From NCBI GenBank assembly GCA_961205875.1, contig OY540811.1:36301340-36365339 (forward strand): DNA of 64,000 bases, in the 5' to 3' direction. The DNA comes from Sialis fuliginosa. Lineage: Eukaryota > Arthropoda > Insecta > Megaloptera > Sialidae. The position numbers were made by a program, and so were the translations under genes. The stretch's first letter is position 1; every line of letters begins with the position of its first letter. Below the pieces are notes generated by a model. It was given only the letters and a program-made list of their open reading frames with translations, was not told the DNA's origin and did not search any database. Shown here piece after piece: positions 24,401 to 34,629 of this stretch.

Positions 24401-26904
24401 AAAAACTAGCCTATCGAGTAACAGGGATAAATGTTTTTTTAAATGTTAGTACCCATAGAGATCATGAGAAAAATCATTTTATGCCTGGGCGGATTTTTTT
24501 TATTTTTCAGGAGAGGGGGGGGGGGCTAAAGAGCTAATGTTAGGTAAAAAATATATTTTTTTTATACCAAGGCATGTGCCATGTTATACATATTAGTATA
24601 ACCAAAGCAGCGGAAATTTTTCTAAATCAAAAATGGCGCTTGCAGGGGGTTTTTAAAGCAACTTAAAAAATGATATACCAAAGCGTGTGGACGACGAAAT
24701 ATAGATTTCAATTAGTAGAATATGACTATATTTTTTATTTTATTTTTTAACTCAAAAATGGTACTAGCAGGGGTCTTCAAATAGTATTTTATTTGTCCCC
24801 CACCCCCCTTAAACTCTGTAACTACTGGCTCAAAAAATCTGAAAATAATTTGGTTATGAGGCTTTGGTGAGACTACCAACGACAAATACTTAAGTCAACA
24901 ATATCCTTTTAAATTTTGGAATAATAGGGAGGGGCGTCATAGAATTTTTATTTGATTTAATATTATTAAAAAAATAAGAAAGAGGGTCAATTTCCGCTGC
25001 CACATGCCTAGGTATAAAAAAAATATTTGGTTACTTAGCTTTAGCTCCTTAGCGCCCCCTCTGAAAAATTAACAAGTTCTGCCCAGGCATAAAATTATTT
25101 TTCAGGGTTTGGTGGGTAAAAAATTCTCATTATTAAAATAAAATTTATAATTGAAAAAAAAATCTTAGAGGGCCCGTAAAAGGGTGTGGGGGGTCTGTAT
25201 CATAGACCTATAGCATGAACCGAAAGCAGTCATAAAAGAAAGAAATAGAGCATGCGTTGGGTAATTGGTTAAACACGAGTGTAAAATGTAAAAATGAGCA
25301 TTTGTTGGGTTATATCCAGTGCCGTAGCGAGCATAATTGGCGCCCGGGGTCACGATACCTTTTTGGCGCCCCTGAAAAACATAAAATAGTATAATATATA
25401 GAATATCGTCGTCTTGGAGGCTATTTGGCGCCCCTTTGCGAGTAGCGTCCGAGACATGATAGACCCCCTTGCCCCCCCCCCTCGCTACGCCACTGGTTAT
25501 ATCCCTATCCATCACTTATGTGAACCAAATTTTACACATTACAGAATGCGCATGTCTGTATGTCTATGTTTAGCAATAATTTTGACAAAATTGTCACTTA
25601 AACTGGGTTTTAAGTTGTAATCGACCTATTGTTACACTTACGTATATCTAGTTTTTGACAAGAAATTCTTTTTGTATATATGTATATTGGGAAATATTTC
25701 ATTTAATTTTTTTGAATTGGATTCTGCATGTAAATTATTAAAATGAGTTCACTTATATGTTTCAGCATCTTGTGCTCATGGAAGATCATATTTATACTTT
25801 TCTGAATCTATAAATAATCCTTCAGCATTTGAATCGACCGAATGTGAAACACTTTCAGAAGCAAAGAAAGGAAAGTGCGCAGGAAAATCGAAAAGTGTTT
25901 TTATGGGAGAATATTCTACATATCGTCCAGAGTAAGTGTTAATTTATTTACAAGGATAGGTTATCTAATACAAGTAATACAATTACATTAGAGTTTTATG
26001 AAACTCGCCGATATGAGACTTTTCTCCAGGGCTTCGAACCGTTATTTTTTTCGTTTCGGTTTTCGTTCCGGTTCGAGTAAAAAAATATATTTCGGTTCGG
26101 TTCCGGTTTTCGTTCCGAAAAAAATAACGGTTTTTCCGGTTTTCGGTTCAGCTCCGAGTGATTAATTAAAAAAATTTTTCTACCATAATTTAGAACATTT
26201 AATGGTAGGTACTTGTATGATAGTCCGAACGACAATTGAAGTGGGAAAGAAGATCATGTTAACGCGCGTATTTTAACATGTACTGAACCGTAAAAACCGA
26301 TATTTTTATTTCGGTTCTGTTCCGGTTTTCGTTCCGGCAAAAAATAACGGTTTTTCCGGTTTTCGGTTCAGTTCCGGTTCGAAGCTCTGCTTTTCTCAAT
26401 CTGGGTCTCAAAACGACATTTAAATTAGAACGAGACGAAACTTAAACTCAATATCAATTTAATTTTTAAGTCTCGTCGAGAGTCTCGAATTTAAAGGTTT
26501 GTAATAATTATTCAAAATTTACTATTAGTACAGGCAAAATAGATTTTAATTAAAATATAATTATTAGATTAAAAATTACTTCGGAAATATATCCAATAGT
26601 ATTTCTCGTTAAAGAATTCAATGAATCCCGAGGTCAAAAGTTGTTGCGTTTTGGGGAAAGTACAATACAAATTAAAAAAAAAAAGGTATTTGGTTTGACA
26701 AGACCTATTAAACAGCATATTTGTATAAAGAAAATTATTTAATTAAATATAGTTTTTTTTACCAAAATTGACGTAGTGACTTTTTTATTTGACGACAAAG
26801 ATAATCAACAAATCTGGGTTATTAAATATTATAATATTATTTTCAGATCTTCTGGAATTTACCATTTGAAAACTAACAAGAAAGAGCCGTATTCCTTAAG
26901 TTAA
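3364..26904 (+). CDS. Secreted lipase / phospholipase A1-like protein, seven exons, 342 aa
   Basis: Assembled by reading GT-AG junctions: 3364-3403, 5860-6037, 10756-10901, 16993-17244, 18320-18508, 25766-25931, 26847-26904. All six intron phases match and the total is 1029 nt, ending in TAA. The product is a pancreatic-lipase-family serine hydrolase that would cleave ester bonds of glycerolipids outside the cell. Seen: a hydrophobic signal peptide (about residues 1-16), the oxyanion-region HGF at 105-107, GVDW at 133-136, the nucleophile elbow GHSLGAH (Ser183), the catalytic Asp208 and His273 in CAHGRS. The lid between Cys263 and Cys271 has only seven residues, as known for phospholipase A1-type members rather than triglyceride lipases. 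Length is normal for insect members. The usual GLDPA around the Asp reads AFDAA. Exact substrate is inference. The gene looks intact despite introns full of transposons. Confidence 0.9.
3688..3818 (+). repeat. Inverted-repeat unit enclosing a hammerhead-like motif
   Basis: Arms of about 30 bp (3688-3716 and 3788-3818; AAACTAAAAATAT and its complement, then CCTTAACCA/TGGTTAAGG) flank the motif at 3734-3776, so transcription would yield a long stem continuing the ribozyme's stem I. Confidence 0.7.
3734..3776 (+). ncRNA. Hammerhead-ribozyme-like motif in lipase intron 1
   Basis: Canonical core CTGATGA at 3737-3743, stem II GAC..GTC with a second short TTC/GAA helix, GAA at 3762-3764, palindromic stem III ACACGTGT, C at the cleavage position, and stem I CTC/GAG extended by the flanking inverted repeat. 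One extra G precedes stem II. It lies on the same strand as the lipase, so it would be present in the pre-mRNA. Confidence 0.55.
3917..4562. mobile_element. hAT non-autonomous element
   Basis: Termini CAGGAGTCCCTAACCTT and AAGGTTGAGGACCCCTG are imperfect inverted repeats of hAT type, flanked by the perfect 8-bp duplication ATCTAGAG (3909-3916 and 4563-4570). The small plus-strand frame at 4284-4487 has no recognisable domain. Confidence 0.85.
5725..5829. repeat. Short hairpin element
   Basis: Inverted arms 5725-5763 and 5799-5829 share CACACTAT and CGTGCCGGTCTCGCT. A further partial copy of CGTGCC..GGTCTCGCTCCA lies at 5659-5690. It ends 30 bases before lipase exon 2. Confidence 0.6.
5860..6037 (+). 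CDS. Lipase exon 2
   Basis: Acceptor CCAATAG ends at 5859 and the donor GTAATA starts at 6038. It encodes residues 14-72, finishing the signal peptide and giving the N-terminal strand that ends FYLYT, typical of this lipase family. It leaves two bases of an Arg codon for exon 3. Confidence 0.85.
6089..6174. repeat. 86-bp hairpin MITE
   Basis: Arms 6089-6125 and 6139-6174 (TTTAAGAATGCAATGG..GGGTTTTGACGGTA and its complement) close on a 13-base loop with a few mismatches. Confidence 0.7.
6718..7349. mobile_element. hAT non-autonomous element rich in GAACCC repeats
   Basis: Ends CAGAAACTTGAACCTG and CCGGTTCATGTCCCTG, flanked by the perfect 8-bp duplication GTTTAAAT (6710-6717 and 7350-7357). 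Subterminal GAACCCGAACC repeats occur at both ends. A truncated copy of the right half lies at 16692-16950. Confidence 0.8.
7720..8380 (+). repeat. Dispersed repeat, partly doubled in tandem
   Basis: Contains twice the block running from the GGCG..TTTTTGAGTTA motif through CATGCCTAGATATGAAAAT to CCCTCCCTATTATTC. Related copies, mostly inverted, lie at about 16250-16690 and 24590-24990. No domain in the 63-codon frame here. Confidence 0.65.
9051..9720. mobile_element. Decayed fold-back MITE (TACAGGGTG family)
   Basis: Starts TACAGGGTGGAGTATTTAA; the interior reads as inverted arms (ATATTTGAAGGTTAACAT, GTAGAATAAGATTA and their complements). Same family as the better preserved 27023-27704. The right terminus is eroded. 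Confidence 0.65.
10756..10901 (+). CDS. Lipase exon 3 (oxyanion HGF)
   Basis: Acceptor TTTTAG precedes 10756 and the donor GTAATG follows 10901. It encodes residues 73-121, including [11 protein letters not shown], the conserved beta strand and HGF oxyanion-hole loop of lipases. Confidence 0.9.
13137..13802 (+). mobile_element. Internally deleted pogo/Tigger-like element
   Basis: Inverted ends (GTAAAAGTTCCTTATTCG and CGAATAAAGAGCTTTTAC) next to TA, with repeated TATTCGCGG subterminal motifs at both ends. It retains only the C-terminal transposase frame at 13392-13622. Inserted in the right arm of the fold-back 11762-14060. Confidence 0.7.
13392..13622 (+). pseudogene. C-terminal remnant of pogo/Tigger-like transposase
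   Basis: 76 codons ending with [19 protein letters not shown]. The segment QEKITKFF fits a PCNA-interacting (PIP) box, known at the C terminus of pogo/Tigger transposases. The N-terminal helix-turn-helix and the DDE domain are missing, so it cannot be a working transposase. Confidence 0.6.
15455..15716. repeat. hAT-derived block, copy 1
   Basis: About 260 bp nearly identical to 50402-50670. The right edge GGTTGAGAAACACTG matches a common hAT terminus. I cannot find the other end or a duplication. Contains a long G run (about 15650-15663). Confidence 0.55.
16250..16690 (-). repeat. Inverted copy of the intron-2 repeat
   Basis: Reads as the reverse complement of about 7720-8190, including the marker CACGTAGTACGTACTTCGGA. 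It abuts the truncated hAT copy at 16692. Confidence 0.65.
16692..16950. repeat. Truncated copy of the 6718-7349 hAT element
   Basis: Direct copy of about 7126-7345 (AATATTTTAATGG through ATAAATTCCGGTTCA) ending 42 bases before lipase exon 4. Confidence 0.65.
16993..17244 (+). CDS. Lipase exon 4 (nucleophile elbow)
   Basis: Acceptor TTGCAG precedes 16993 and GTAAAT follows 17244. It encodes residues 122-205 with GVDW, the helix [12 protein letters not shown], and GHSLGAH carrying the catalytic Ser183. Confidence 0.95.
17245..18319 (+). other. Lipase intron 4, no element recognised
   Basis: 1.07 kb of AT-rich sequence. Some stretches look repeat-like, but I see no terminal structure and no coding potential. 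Confidence 0.6.
18320..18508 (+). CDS. Lipase exon 5 (catalytic Asp, lid start)
   Basis: Acceptor ATACAAG ends at 18319 and the donor GTAAGA starts at 18509. It encodes residues 206-268: catalytic Asp208, the family signature [16 protein letters not shown], and Cys263 at the start of the short lid. Confidence 0.9.
21340..21840 (-). repeat. Inverted tandem array, ~177-bp unit, three copies
   Basis: The complementary marker (ACCAGA followed by a T run) is spaced 177 bp at about 21443, 21620 and 21797. It mirrors the right-arm array but has half as many units. Confidence 0.8.
22280..23290 (+). repeat. Tandem array, ~177-bp unit, about six copies
   Basis: The marker CTGGTTGCTATAAAAATG starts at about 22475, 22652, 22828, 23005 and 23185, with a diverged first unit at about 22297. 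Spacing is 176-180 bp. Units are AT-rich and non-coding, and nearly identical to one another. Confidence 0.85.
24478..25100. repeat. Fold-back repeat with internal dispersed repeat
   Basis: Arms near 24478-24590 (ATGCCTGGGCGG..GGGGGCTAAAGAGCTAA) and 25000-25100 (TTAGCTCCTTAGCGCCCCC..GCCCAGGCAT) are inverted. The middle carries a copy of the repeat seen at 7720-8380. Confidence 0.65.
25317..25495. mobile_element. 179-bp hAT MITE
   Basis: Ends CAGTGCCGTAGCGAG and CTCGCTACGCCACTG are inverted; the 8-bp duplication GTTATATC lies at 25309-25316 and 25496-25503. Repeats of GGCGCCC inside. Confidence 0.85.
25766..25931 (+). CDS. Lipase exon 6 (catalytic His)
   Basis: Acceptor TTTCAG precedes 25766 and GTAAGT follows 25931. 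It encodes residues 269-323 with CAHGRS; His273 completes the triad and Cys271 closes the lid. The segment [15 protein letters not shown] fits the cysteine-containing region seen in insect relatives. Confidence 0.9.
25932..26846 (+). other. Lipase intron 6
   Basis: 0.9 kb; holds the hAT MITE at 26027-26389. The rest is AT-rich with no gene. Confidence 0.75.
26027..26389. mobile_element. 363-bp hAT MITE
   Basis: Ends CAGGGCTTCGAACCG and CGGTTCGAAGCTCTG, 8-bp duplication CTTTTCTC at 26019-26026 and 26390-26397. The interior consists of GGTTCCGGTTTTCG-type repeats and has no gene. Confidence 0.85.
26847..26904 (+). CDS. Lipase exon 7 (C terminus)
   Basis: Acceptor TTTTCAG precedes 26847. It encodes residues 324-342 and stops at TAA 26902-26904. 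The fragment [10 protein letters not shown] resembles the last strand of the family. I see no canonical AATAAA in the next 120 bases, only AT-rich variants. Confidence 0.85.
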
Positions 26905-27022
26905 TATTTTATGTGTTATCACAAAATTTTATAGAATATTTATGTAGATACTTAAGTTTTTAAAAAAATTATAATACAGAAATATATATAATAATAAGAA
27001 TATTTTATTCAGATTAATCATA

Positions 27023-27704
27023 TACAGGGTGGGGCATTTAAAGTGTAACAATTTATTATTATCTCAGAACCATCGCATATTTGAAAAAAATATTTCAACC
27101 AAAAATAATATTTATTTGCTATTTTAACGTGGCCTTCAAGGATATTTGAAGGTCAACATCATTTATTTAAATAGGAATCTATAGTTTTTATTTACTAATC
27201 TTATACTACGTGAAGAAAAAAGAATCTTTTATTGAAAACTTTTTTTTGAACAACCCAAGCTTTCCAAGGTATCTAACAAAATAATTCGAGATTTTGAACG
27301 TTCAAAAAATTTTTACGCAGAAACCACAAACTTTAGAAAAAAGTACAGGATACACAAAATATTTATTTTGGTCTAATAAAGCTTGGAGAATTATTTAAAA
27401 AAATTAAAAAACTTTTTAAAACTTTTGCTATTTATTTTATTTTAGCAAAAACAAAAAAAAAGTACGAAATGTTAAAAAAATTCTAGAATAATTCTTCAAG
27501 TTTCATTAGATCAAAATAAACATTTTTTGTATCTTATACTTTTTTCTAAAGTTTATGGTTTCTGAGTAAAAAATTCTTGAAATTTCAAAATCTCGAATTA
27601 TTTTGTTAAATATTTAGGAAACATTTTTTTGTTGCAACATTTTTTTCAAATATGCGATGATTCTGAGATAATCAACTGTAACACTTTAAATGCCCCACCC
27701 TGTA
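27023..27704. mobile_element. 682-bp fold-back MITE, TACAGGGTGGGGC ends
   Basis: Left TACAGGGTGGGGCATTTAAA and right TTTAAATGCCCCACCCTGTA are perfect inverted ends, and most of the length is self-complementary. A TA flanks each side, which suggests a Tc1/mariner-type duplication. Located 120 bases past the lipase stop. Confidence 0.8.
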
Positions 27705-27736
27705 TAATGATATGGAACACGTCAGCAACTAAAATT

Positions 27737-27830
27737 AAAATAAACTGCCCTGGTCGGCACAAGACTTTTTTATATATACATCATGATACAGAAGAAATTA
27801 CATAAGTTAACACTTTCCTACATTACATTA
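27737..27830 (+). repeat. Left arm of a distant inverted repeat
   Basis: About 95 bp including AAACTGCCCTGGTCGGCACA and ACATAAGTTAACACTTTC recur inverted at 34630-34744, enclosing about 6.9 kb. Confidence 0.75.
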
Positions 27831-27845
27831 GTTTCTATACATCTA

Positions 27846-29615
27846 CACTCATCCAAACAATTAAAGGAACAAGAATTTAAACATTTTTTTTGGGTGTTTT
27901 TTGAAGAGCTGTATCTTTGTGAAAAATGGTCGTATCGAAATAAAACAAACAGCATTTTAAAGCGTCAAGTTTCTAGTTTTGAGATTTTTTAGCATAATTT
28001 TTTTTGAGTTACGGTTATCGCGCAATCAAAAGAAATAGTGGGACACAAAAATTTTCCAATTTTTAAAAAAAATTTTAAGGGTCCTCGGGCTTGGGAAATT
28101 TTTTTTCAGTTAAACCAATGCATTGGTCAGTTAACTTGTTTATTCAGCTTTAATTTGCTTTTTTTTTGGTCTCTCTCAATTTTTTTTCGCCGAGATATCT
28201 GCTTTTAAATGAAAAATGATTCTTTTGTCTTCGATCATCAATATATCAGCAACTAATGATTAAACAGTAAATTTAAGGGCAGTTTTAAAAACTTGAATAA
28301 ATTTCCTACAAGACCCTTTCATGACTATTAGAAAAAATTTTTTTTTACCCTCACCATTAATGTGAAAAAGTACGAAAAAATGACCTTTTATGTTCTTTTA
28401 GTAAATCTATCGCTACTTTTCAAATATTGATGGGAAGATTAATGTTGCCAGGTGATTTTACAGCTTAATGTACCTCCAACAGCCCTGTAAATTTTTTTAT
28501 TGATCCATCGAACCGTTTTTCCGAACCGACTGATCAAATTTTGCTTGCGTATTAATTCGATTCCAGCATGCGAGACAAAATTATTTTACAATTTCGTACG
28601 GTTCCCGCTGCGAAAGAATTAATTAATGCAATTAATTCAAGATGAGTAAAATTATGGTACGCAAAAGCCGAATCGAGTCAAAAATGAGTCAGTATTGTTT
28701 CTTGAAATGTTTTAAAAATTTTGAAAAAAAAAATTCTTAATTAAAAAAAATATATTTTTTTTAATTTTTTGGAATTTTTTTTCTCCATTTCAAATTTAAC
28801 AAGTAACTAATGCAAAACTGTAAATAAAATCAAAAATCGAAAATCATTTTCTACATTTTGATGATGATTACACAATGTTATGTTCTAGTCTGTTACACAA
28901 TACACATGTTCCTTTAATTGTTTTGTAAAACTTTGATCAATCGGTCCGAAAAAACGGTTCGATGGATCAATTTTAAAATTTACAGGGCTGTTGGAGGTAC
29001 ATTAAGCTGTAAAATCACCTGGCAACATTAATCTTTCCATCAATATTTGTAAAGTAGCGATAGATTTACTAAAAGAACATAAAAGGTCATTTTTTTGTAC
29101 TTTTTCACACTAATGGTGAGGGTAAAAAAATTTTTTTTTCTAATAAAGTCATGAAAGGGTCTTGTAGGAAATTTATTCAAGTTTTTAAAACTGCCCTTAA
29201 ATTTACTGTTTAATCATTAGTTGCTGATATATTGATGATCGAAGACAAAAGAATCATTTTTCATTTAAAGGCAGATATCTCGGCGAAAAAAAATTGAGAG
29301 AGACCAAAAAAAAAGCAAATTAAAGCTGAATAAACAAGTTAACTGACCAATGCATTAACTGATAAAAAATTTCCCAAGCCCGAGGACCCTTAAAATTTTT
29401 TTTAAAAATTTGAAAATTTTTGTGTTTCACTATTTCTTTTGATTGCACGATAACCGTAAAAAATTATGCTAAAAAATCTCAAAACTAGAAACTTGACGCT
29501 TTAAAATGCTTTTTGTTTTATTTCGATACGACCATTTTTCACAAAGATACAGCACTTCAAAAAACACCCAAAAAAAATGTTTAAATTCTTGTTCCTTTAA
29601 TTGTTTGGATGAGTG
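27846..29615. mobile_element. 1.77-kb fold-back element with TA duplication
   Basis: Ends CACTCATCCAAACAATTAAA / TTTAATTGTTTGGATGAGTG, flanked by TA at 27844-27845 and 29616-29617. Arms of about 700 bp each are close to perfect complements. No transposase frame; the 69-codon frame in the left arm has no domain. TA duplication fits Tc1/mariner mobilisation. Confidence 0.85.
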
Positions 29616-29617
29616 TA

Positions 29618-30990
29618 TTTACAGTTGTAATATTTTCATAGATAACTGGATTATTCATACATATTATTAAAATTATTTTTAAATAAAAAGTAAAATTAAT
29701 ATTTTTGGTCAATTCATAAATAAAAAGATACAAAAAAAAGAATCGAACATAAATTATAGAAAATTTATTTATTTAAAAAAAAAAATTTTTCTAGTGACTA
29801 CATTTAAAACATATTTTTTTCAAACCAGTCGGATTAGCTATTTAGAAGATACATTTTTTCCAAAATATTTTTTTACTCGAAAACAATAAATAAAATTTTC
29901 GAGGAATTAATCTTTCTCTCATACTAATATGTCTAAAATTTTGTGGGACACTTTTCAAATAGTAGTGACGTAGCCTTAGCTGACGTCACGCGCTGTATCC
30001 CCCAGAGACCAGACGGCATGTGGCCGTTGTAGAGTGCACTTGTGTGTTATGAAAACCACGTGGCAGCCATGATTTTTTGGAGAAAATTGTTTATCCACAA
30101 TCATCGGCTCACTGGATCCTTGCCGTGACTCAAAAATGAATAAATTGGCGTCCTGAAATATTCGAGAAGAGATTTACATAAATATTTTTTGAGTTAAAAA
30201 AATAAACATGAATTTTTCAAGGTTACGTGATCGTGGCACGTTTTGATTTTTTAAGAAATAAATTATTTCAGCAAATGAGGTATTTTACAGTGTTTCCTTT
30301 TTTTCTATTATGATTTACGTTATAATTAATTATATTATATTATAATTAAGTCCATTGATTCATGCATTATGTATTATGTAGGTATATTGTAAAATAATAA
30401 ACCTGTCTAATTGTGAATATATTATAGGTATATAAAGTTATTTTTTTAAAGAATAGATATGTTGCTAAATAAGTATAACTGTTGTCTGTCCCAGTCGTTG
30501 AAATAATATTAATTATGAAGATTATTTATCGTTTTAGTGCTCCAAATGGTAAACGTCATTTTTTATTACTTTAAACGAAGCAAGACAATCATTTTTTGAT
30601 AATGTGATTGTTACAATTATTTTAGTCAAAATATTTTTTGATCATTTCTAATACAATATTTTTGTCAATATCCGCACATTATAGCTAGAGTAGTATTTTT
30701 AGACTTTAAGACAAAATAGATTTTCAATACGATAATTTGGAGAACTAAAACGATATTTAGCCATTTTGAAAATCTAATATACAGACTTGGTCAAAGTTAA
30801 ATATTTCATTTATTATAACAAATGGAAGAAAACTTTAAATACAAAAGTTGTCAGAATAGACAAGCCACATATTTTAAAAATAGTTACATTTATATAGAGT
30901 GTCCCATAAGTGCGTTACAAATCAAAGTTATGTTTTTGTAAAAACAATGTATATATTTTTGATTGATAATCTAAAAGCATTTATTTTTTG
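29618..30990. other. No gene seen
   Basis: AT-rich sequence. A less AT-biased patch at 29960-30120 (TGACGTCACGCGCTGTATCC) looks different from its surroundings, but I find no open frame or known motif in it. Confidence 0.5.
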
Positions 30991-30994
30991 GGAT

Positions 30995-31645
30995 ATTTTA
31001 ATATAGGCATGTGTGCATTTACTGAGCGGTTTAGAAATTATGACCATTTTTATAAGAAAATTGTGTTATTTTCAACACATTGTAATTTTCCAATTACATC
31101 AAAAAAACTTTTGTTTCCTGCTAAAAATAATTTAGGCATATTATGCTCTATTATTGCGATATTACATCGAACATTTACAAAATTGTATTCTTTGTACAGG
31201 CTGTATCAAAACTCTGAACTTAATTTTTTTCAAATGGAGCACCCTATATATTTTCACATTTTCGAATTACGTCTGTTCAATTTTAAAAACATTTTATAAA
31301 CTATGTTCTATACCTAAATCCAGCGTTAAAAAATTATTTGAAGATTTAATTTAATTTGAATGATAAGTCTCAACGCTGCTGGTGGACATTTTGAATAAAA
31401 AAAACTTGTGTGTATCATTTGAAAAAAATTAAGTTCAGAGTTTTGATACACCTGTACAAAGAATACAATTTTGTAATTGTTTGATGTAATATCGCCAAAA
31501 TTATTTTTAGCAGAAAACAAAAGTTTTTTTGATGTAATTAGAAAATTACAAGGTGTTAAAAATAACACAATTTTCTTACAAAAATGGTCATAATTTCTAA
31601 ACCGCTCAGTATAATCGCATACATGCCTATATCAAAATATAATTT
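30995..31645. repeat. Fold-back repeat
   Basis: Arms about 30995-31225 and 31425-31645 are inverted (ATATAGGCATGTGTGCA, TGAGCGGTTTAGAAATTATG and complements). The frames of 66-103 codons here arise from the palindrome and have no domain. Confidence 0.75.
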
Positions 31646-34629
31646 AAAATGAAAATGTATTGTGTTGGTATCAAACTCGGTACTTCAATAGCACTCGTTA
31701 AAATACATTAGAACGAAAATTCATCTATATAATCCTTGGAGAAAATGTATTTTTATTTTTCAAGTGAAGGTATTCATAAAAATTTGTAAATTTTTCTTGA
31801 TTCGGAATCATAAATACATATTTTTATCCTTTTTTTTGTAGGTCACGCTATACGACCAAAAAATGTTTGTAGGCCATTCCATTATTTAATCGTAAAAATA
31901 TCTTACAGATCATGTGGTTTTCGTGACCTACAAGTTATACAAATTGTGGAAATATAATAACTATTATATTTTTCCTAAACTATTGACGTGTTTTATAGTT
32001 TTTCTGCATCAAAATTGTTTTATTTCTATTAATGTGGTTCTTTGTGAAGTTATATACTCGTATACATATTTTGATGATTGTATTTATATTGGGATTGTAA
32101 GGTCAAATAATTTTTTTTTTTATAATTGAAGTAGAAGCATAAAAATTAACGCTTTATTATTTTTTTCGGAATATTATTAACATCATTCCATCTTCAGTGC
32201 ACACATCATTAGTAATTACACATAATTTACAGCTAAAAATTAACAATATAATATAATTGAATGTTTAAAAAACTATTATCTATTTAACTTACATGGTATA
32301 TCACATTTATTGCACAAATTAAACAATATGACTAGGTACATTTTTGTATTTGTAGTATACATATTAAAAATATTAAAATTTCTTGATCATTATTTAGTTA
32401 TTATTTAAAATATTAAAACTTTTTGACAAAACAACATGTTGGTATATAAGATGATTTAAGATAATGCAAGAAGAAAAAATAATATATGTTAGAAAATTAA
32501 AAAGAATTTGTTGTTACATTTTTAGATTATTGTAAAGTACATACATGTTATTATAAAATAGAACTATATATTTAAAAACATAGAAACGAAAAAATCGAAT
32601 AATATAGGAATATTATAGTGACATAACTATAAAGTTGGTAGTTTTGGTAGTTTAGTATACATATATTTACTATTTTTTTACATATTTGTTTTTCCTACCC
32701 ATTTTTTATATTTTTTTTTTTTTTGGTAAGTATTGAACATGTTTATTATTTTTATATAAAATTTCACGAGATTTCTCTTTAGTAGAAATTTTTCTTGTTG
32801 AAATTAGAATGTCGAGAATTATTGTTGATATGTTTTTTGTCTGTCTCATTGTCGCCAGTGGCGTAACCATAATTTTTTTATGACAACATTTTTTTCAACA
32901 AGAAATAATAAAATAATGAAACAAAATTAAAAGAAATTGTTAAGCACAGTTGATAACAAAATGAATAATATTTATTTATGTATGTATTAATTTACTGTAG
33001 AAACATTGCTCTTAATTTAATATGAGCTCTTTTACTGCAGTTTAGAATTTTTATATTGGTAGGTTTTTTTAATTTCAGTTAGTACTTATTTAATTGAATA
33101 TCTTTATGCTTTAATATAAGGTTCCTTTTTGTCAAGTTATTAAATTTGTATTTATAAGTGTATAATGTTTTTTTGTTACGTGTATCATAAGTGTGTTTTA
33201 AAGTATTTAAAATGGGGTATTAATTCTGTGATTCTGGATTAGTTATGGAATTTAGAGCAGTGATACTTCAACTTATTGTAACACAGTTGGTGACTGACCA
33301 TACAAAATAATTTTCATAATAGCACCTCTGTTTTAATACCGTTGGTGTTTATTTATCACGAGTGCACGAAAATTATCAAACACTTCATGAAATTTCAAGG
33401 GAACTGTCAGATAGGTTTAAAACCTCATTTGAAAATGCTTGCAATCTAACAAATTTTGTTAGCTCGTAAATATTGTGCAACTGTTTGCACTTCCTGCCAG
33501 AAGTCTTCAACAATATAATTGTTAATACAAAAATTATACATTAAATTTACTATAAAATGATTTGGGCAAGCTAGGTCTTTTTTAATGTTTCCTATTTTTC
33601 AACTAACATGTGCCCCACCCCCACATGAAAGGTAAGTATTTTGACTGGGTTGAAGGTGTTGAAACTAATTAGCTGCCGTTTTTAAAAAGATGCAATTATT
33701 GAAAAAACAAAAATTGCGCTGAAAAGAGGAGAGTCTGCAGTTTTCAATGTGTATAAATAAAATTTGATAAAATGTTTGTGCACGAATTTATTTTGTTGAT
33801 GAAAAATATGCTAAAATTATCGATAATTCTGTTAAAAATAACGTAAAAATTACATACATACATGAAATGTACTGTATAAATAAAGTACATATTATAGCGA
33901 TCATGAAAAAATTCTAACTCGAGATTTTAACGGAATTACACGTTTTGAGTGTCCCTGAATCACGTACGACCATTATCTCAATGACGTCTGTGTGTGTGTC
34001 TGTGAACGCTCTACAACCAAAACGATAAGACTTACAGACATGAAATCTTAAACTTAAGGATTTTGTATACTCTAGATGTGCACCTCCTATTTTTGAAAAC
34101 CATCGTTAAACCGGAAACGGATGTTTATTGACGTCAATTTTTCGGATTATTTTTTAAACGGTGCGCAGTAGAAAAAAATGTTTTTTATTAAAGTTATAGA
34201 AAATGCTCTTATCTATAATTTATGTTTTGTTAATTTTTCCCCCCAAATTTTTTTTTTAGGAAATAATCTAATTTTTTTGAATTTTTCGAATTATTTTTTA
34301 AACGGTACGTATTAGAAAATAATGTGTTATATTATACAAGTTATAGATAATATTATTATCTATAATTTATGTTCTATTATTTTTTTTGTATCTTATTTGA
34401 ATTGACCAAAAAAGAATAATTTTTATTTAAAATTATTGAAATTAAAAACATTTATTCTTACAACTGTCAATTAAATATATAAAACGTGTTGAACTGTTGA
34501 AATATCAAACAAATAAGAAACCATTGTCAAAACATTTTTTTAAACAGGAAAACTATTATAATAAAAACGTTTAAAATAAAATTACAGAATAGAATTAAAA
34601 TATATCTCGAACATTAACAAAAATAACAT
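31646..34629. other. AT-rich stretch without a supported gene
   Basis: Holds a degenerate hammerhead-like hairpin (32165-32197), a lone hAT-type end CAGTGGCGTAACC at about 32854, and GAA-rich repeats around 33900-34440. At 33340-33450 a plus-strand stretch is weakly reminiscent of hAT transposase but too short to call. Confidence 0.5.
32165..32197 (-). ncRNA. Degenerate hammerhead-like hairpin
   Basis: On the minus strand: CTGAAGA, one extra T, stem GGAAT/ATTCC, then GAA followed by A's. The core and stem II fit the hammerhead pattern, but stem III is lost. The neighbourhood resembles the PLE-linked copy at 54017-54042. Confidence 0.35.

Larger units (their letters stand above)
18509..25765 (+). 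other. Lipase intron 5
   Basis: 7.3 kb, the longest intron. It holds the large fold-back (20782-23860), a second fold-back (24478-25100), a hAT MITE (25317-25495) and a MITE-type end TACAGGGTGATTC near 20273. No gene is seen in 18509-20270. Confidence 0.75.

Noticed and set aside
30988..31568. Frames of 66-103 codons on both strands
   Set aside because: They mirror each other because the region is a palindrome; no domain.
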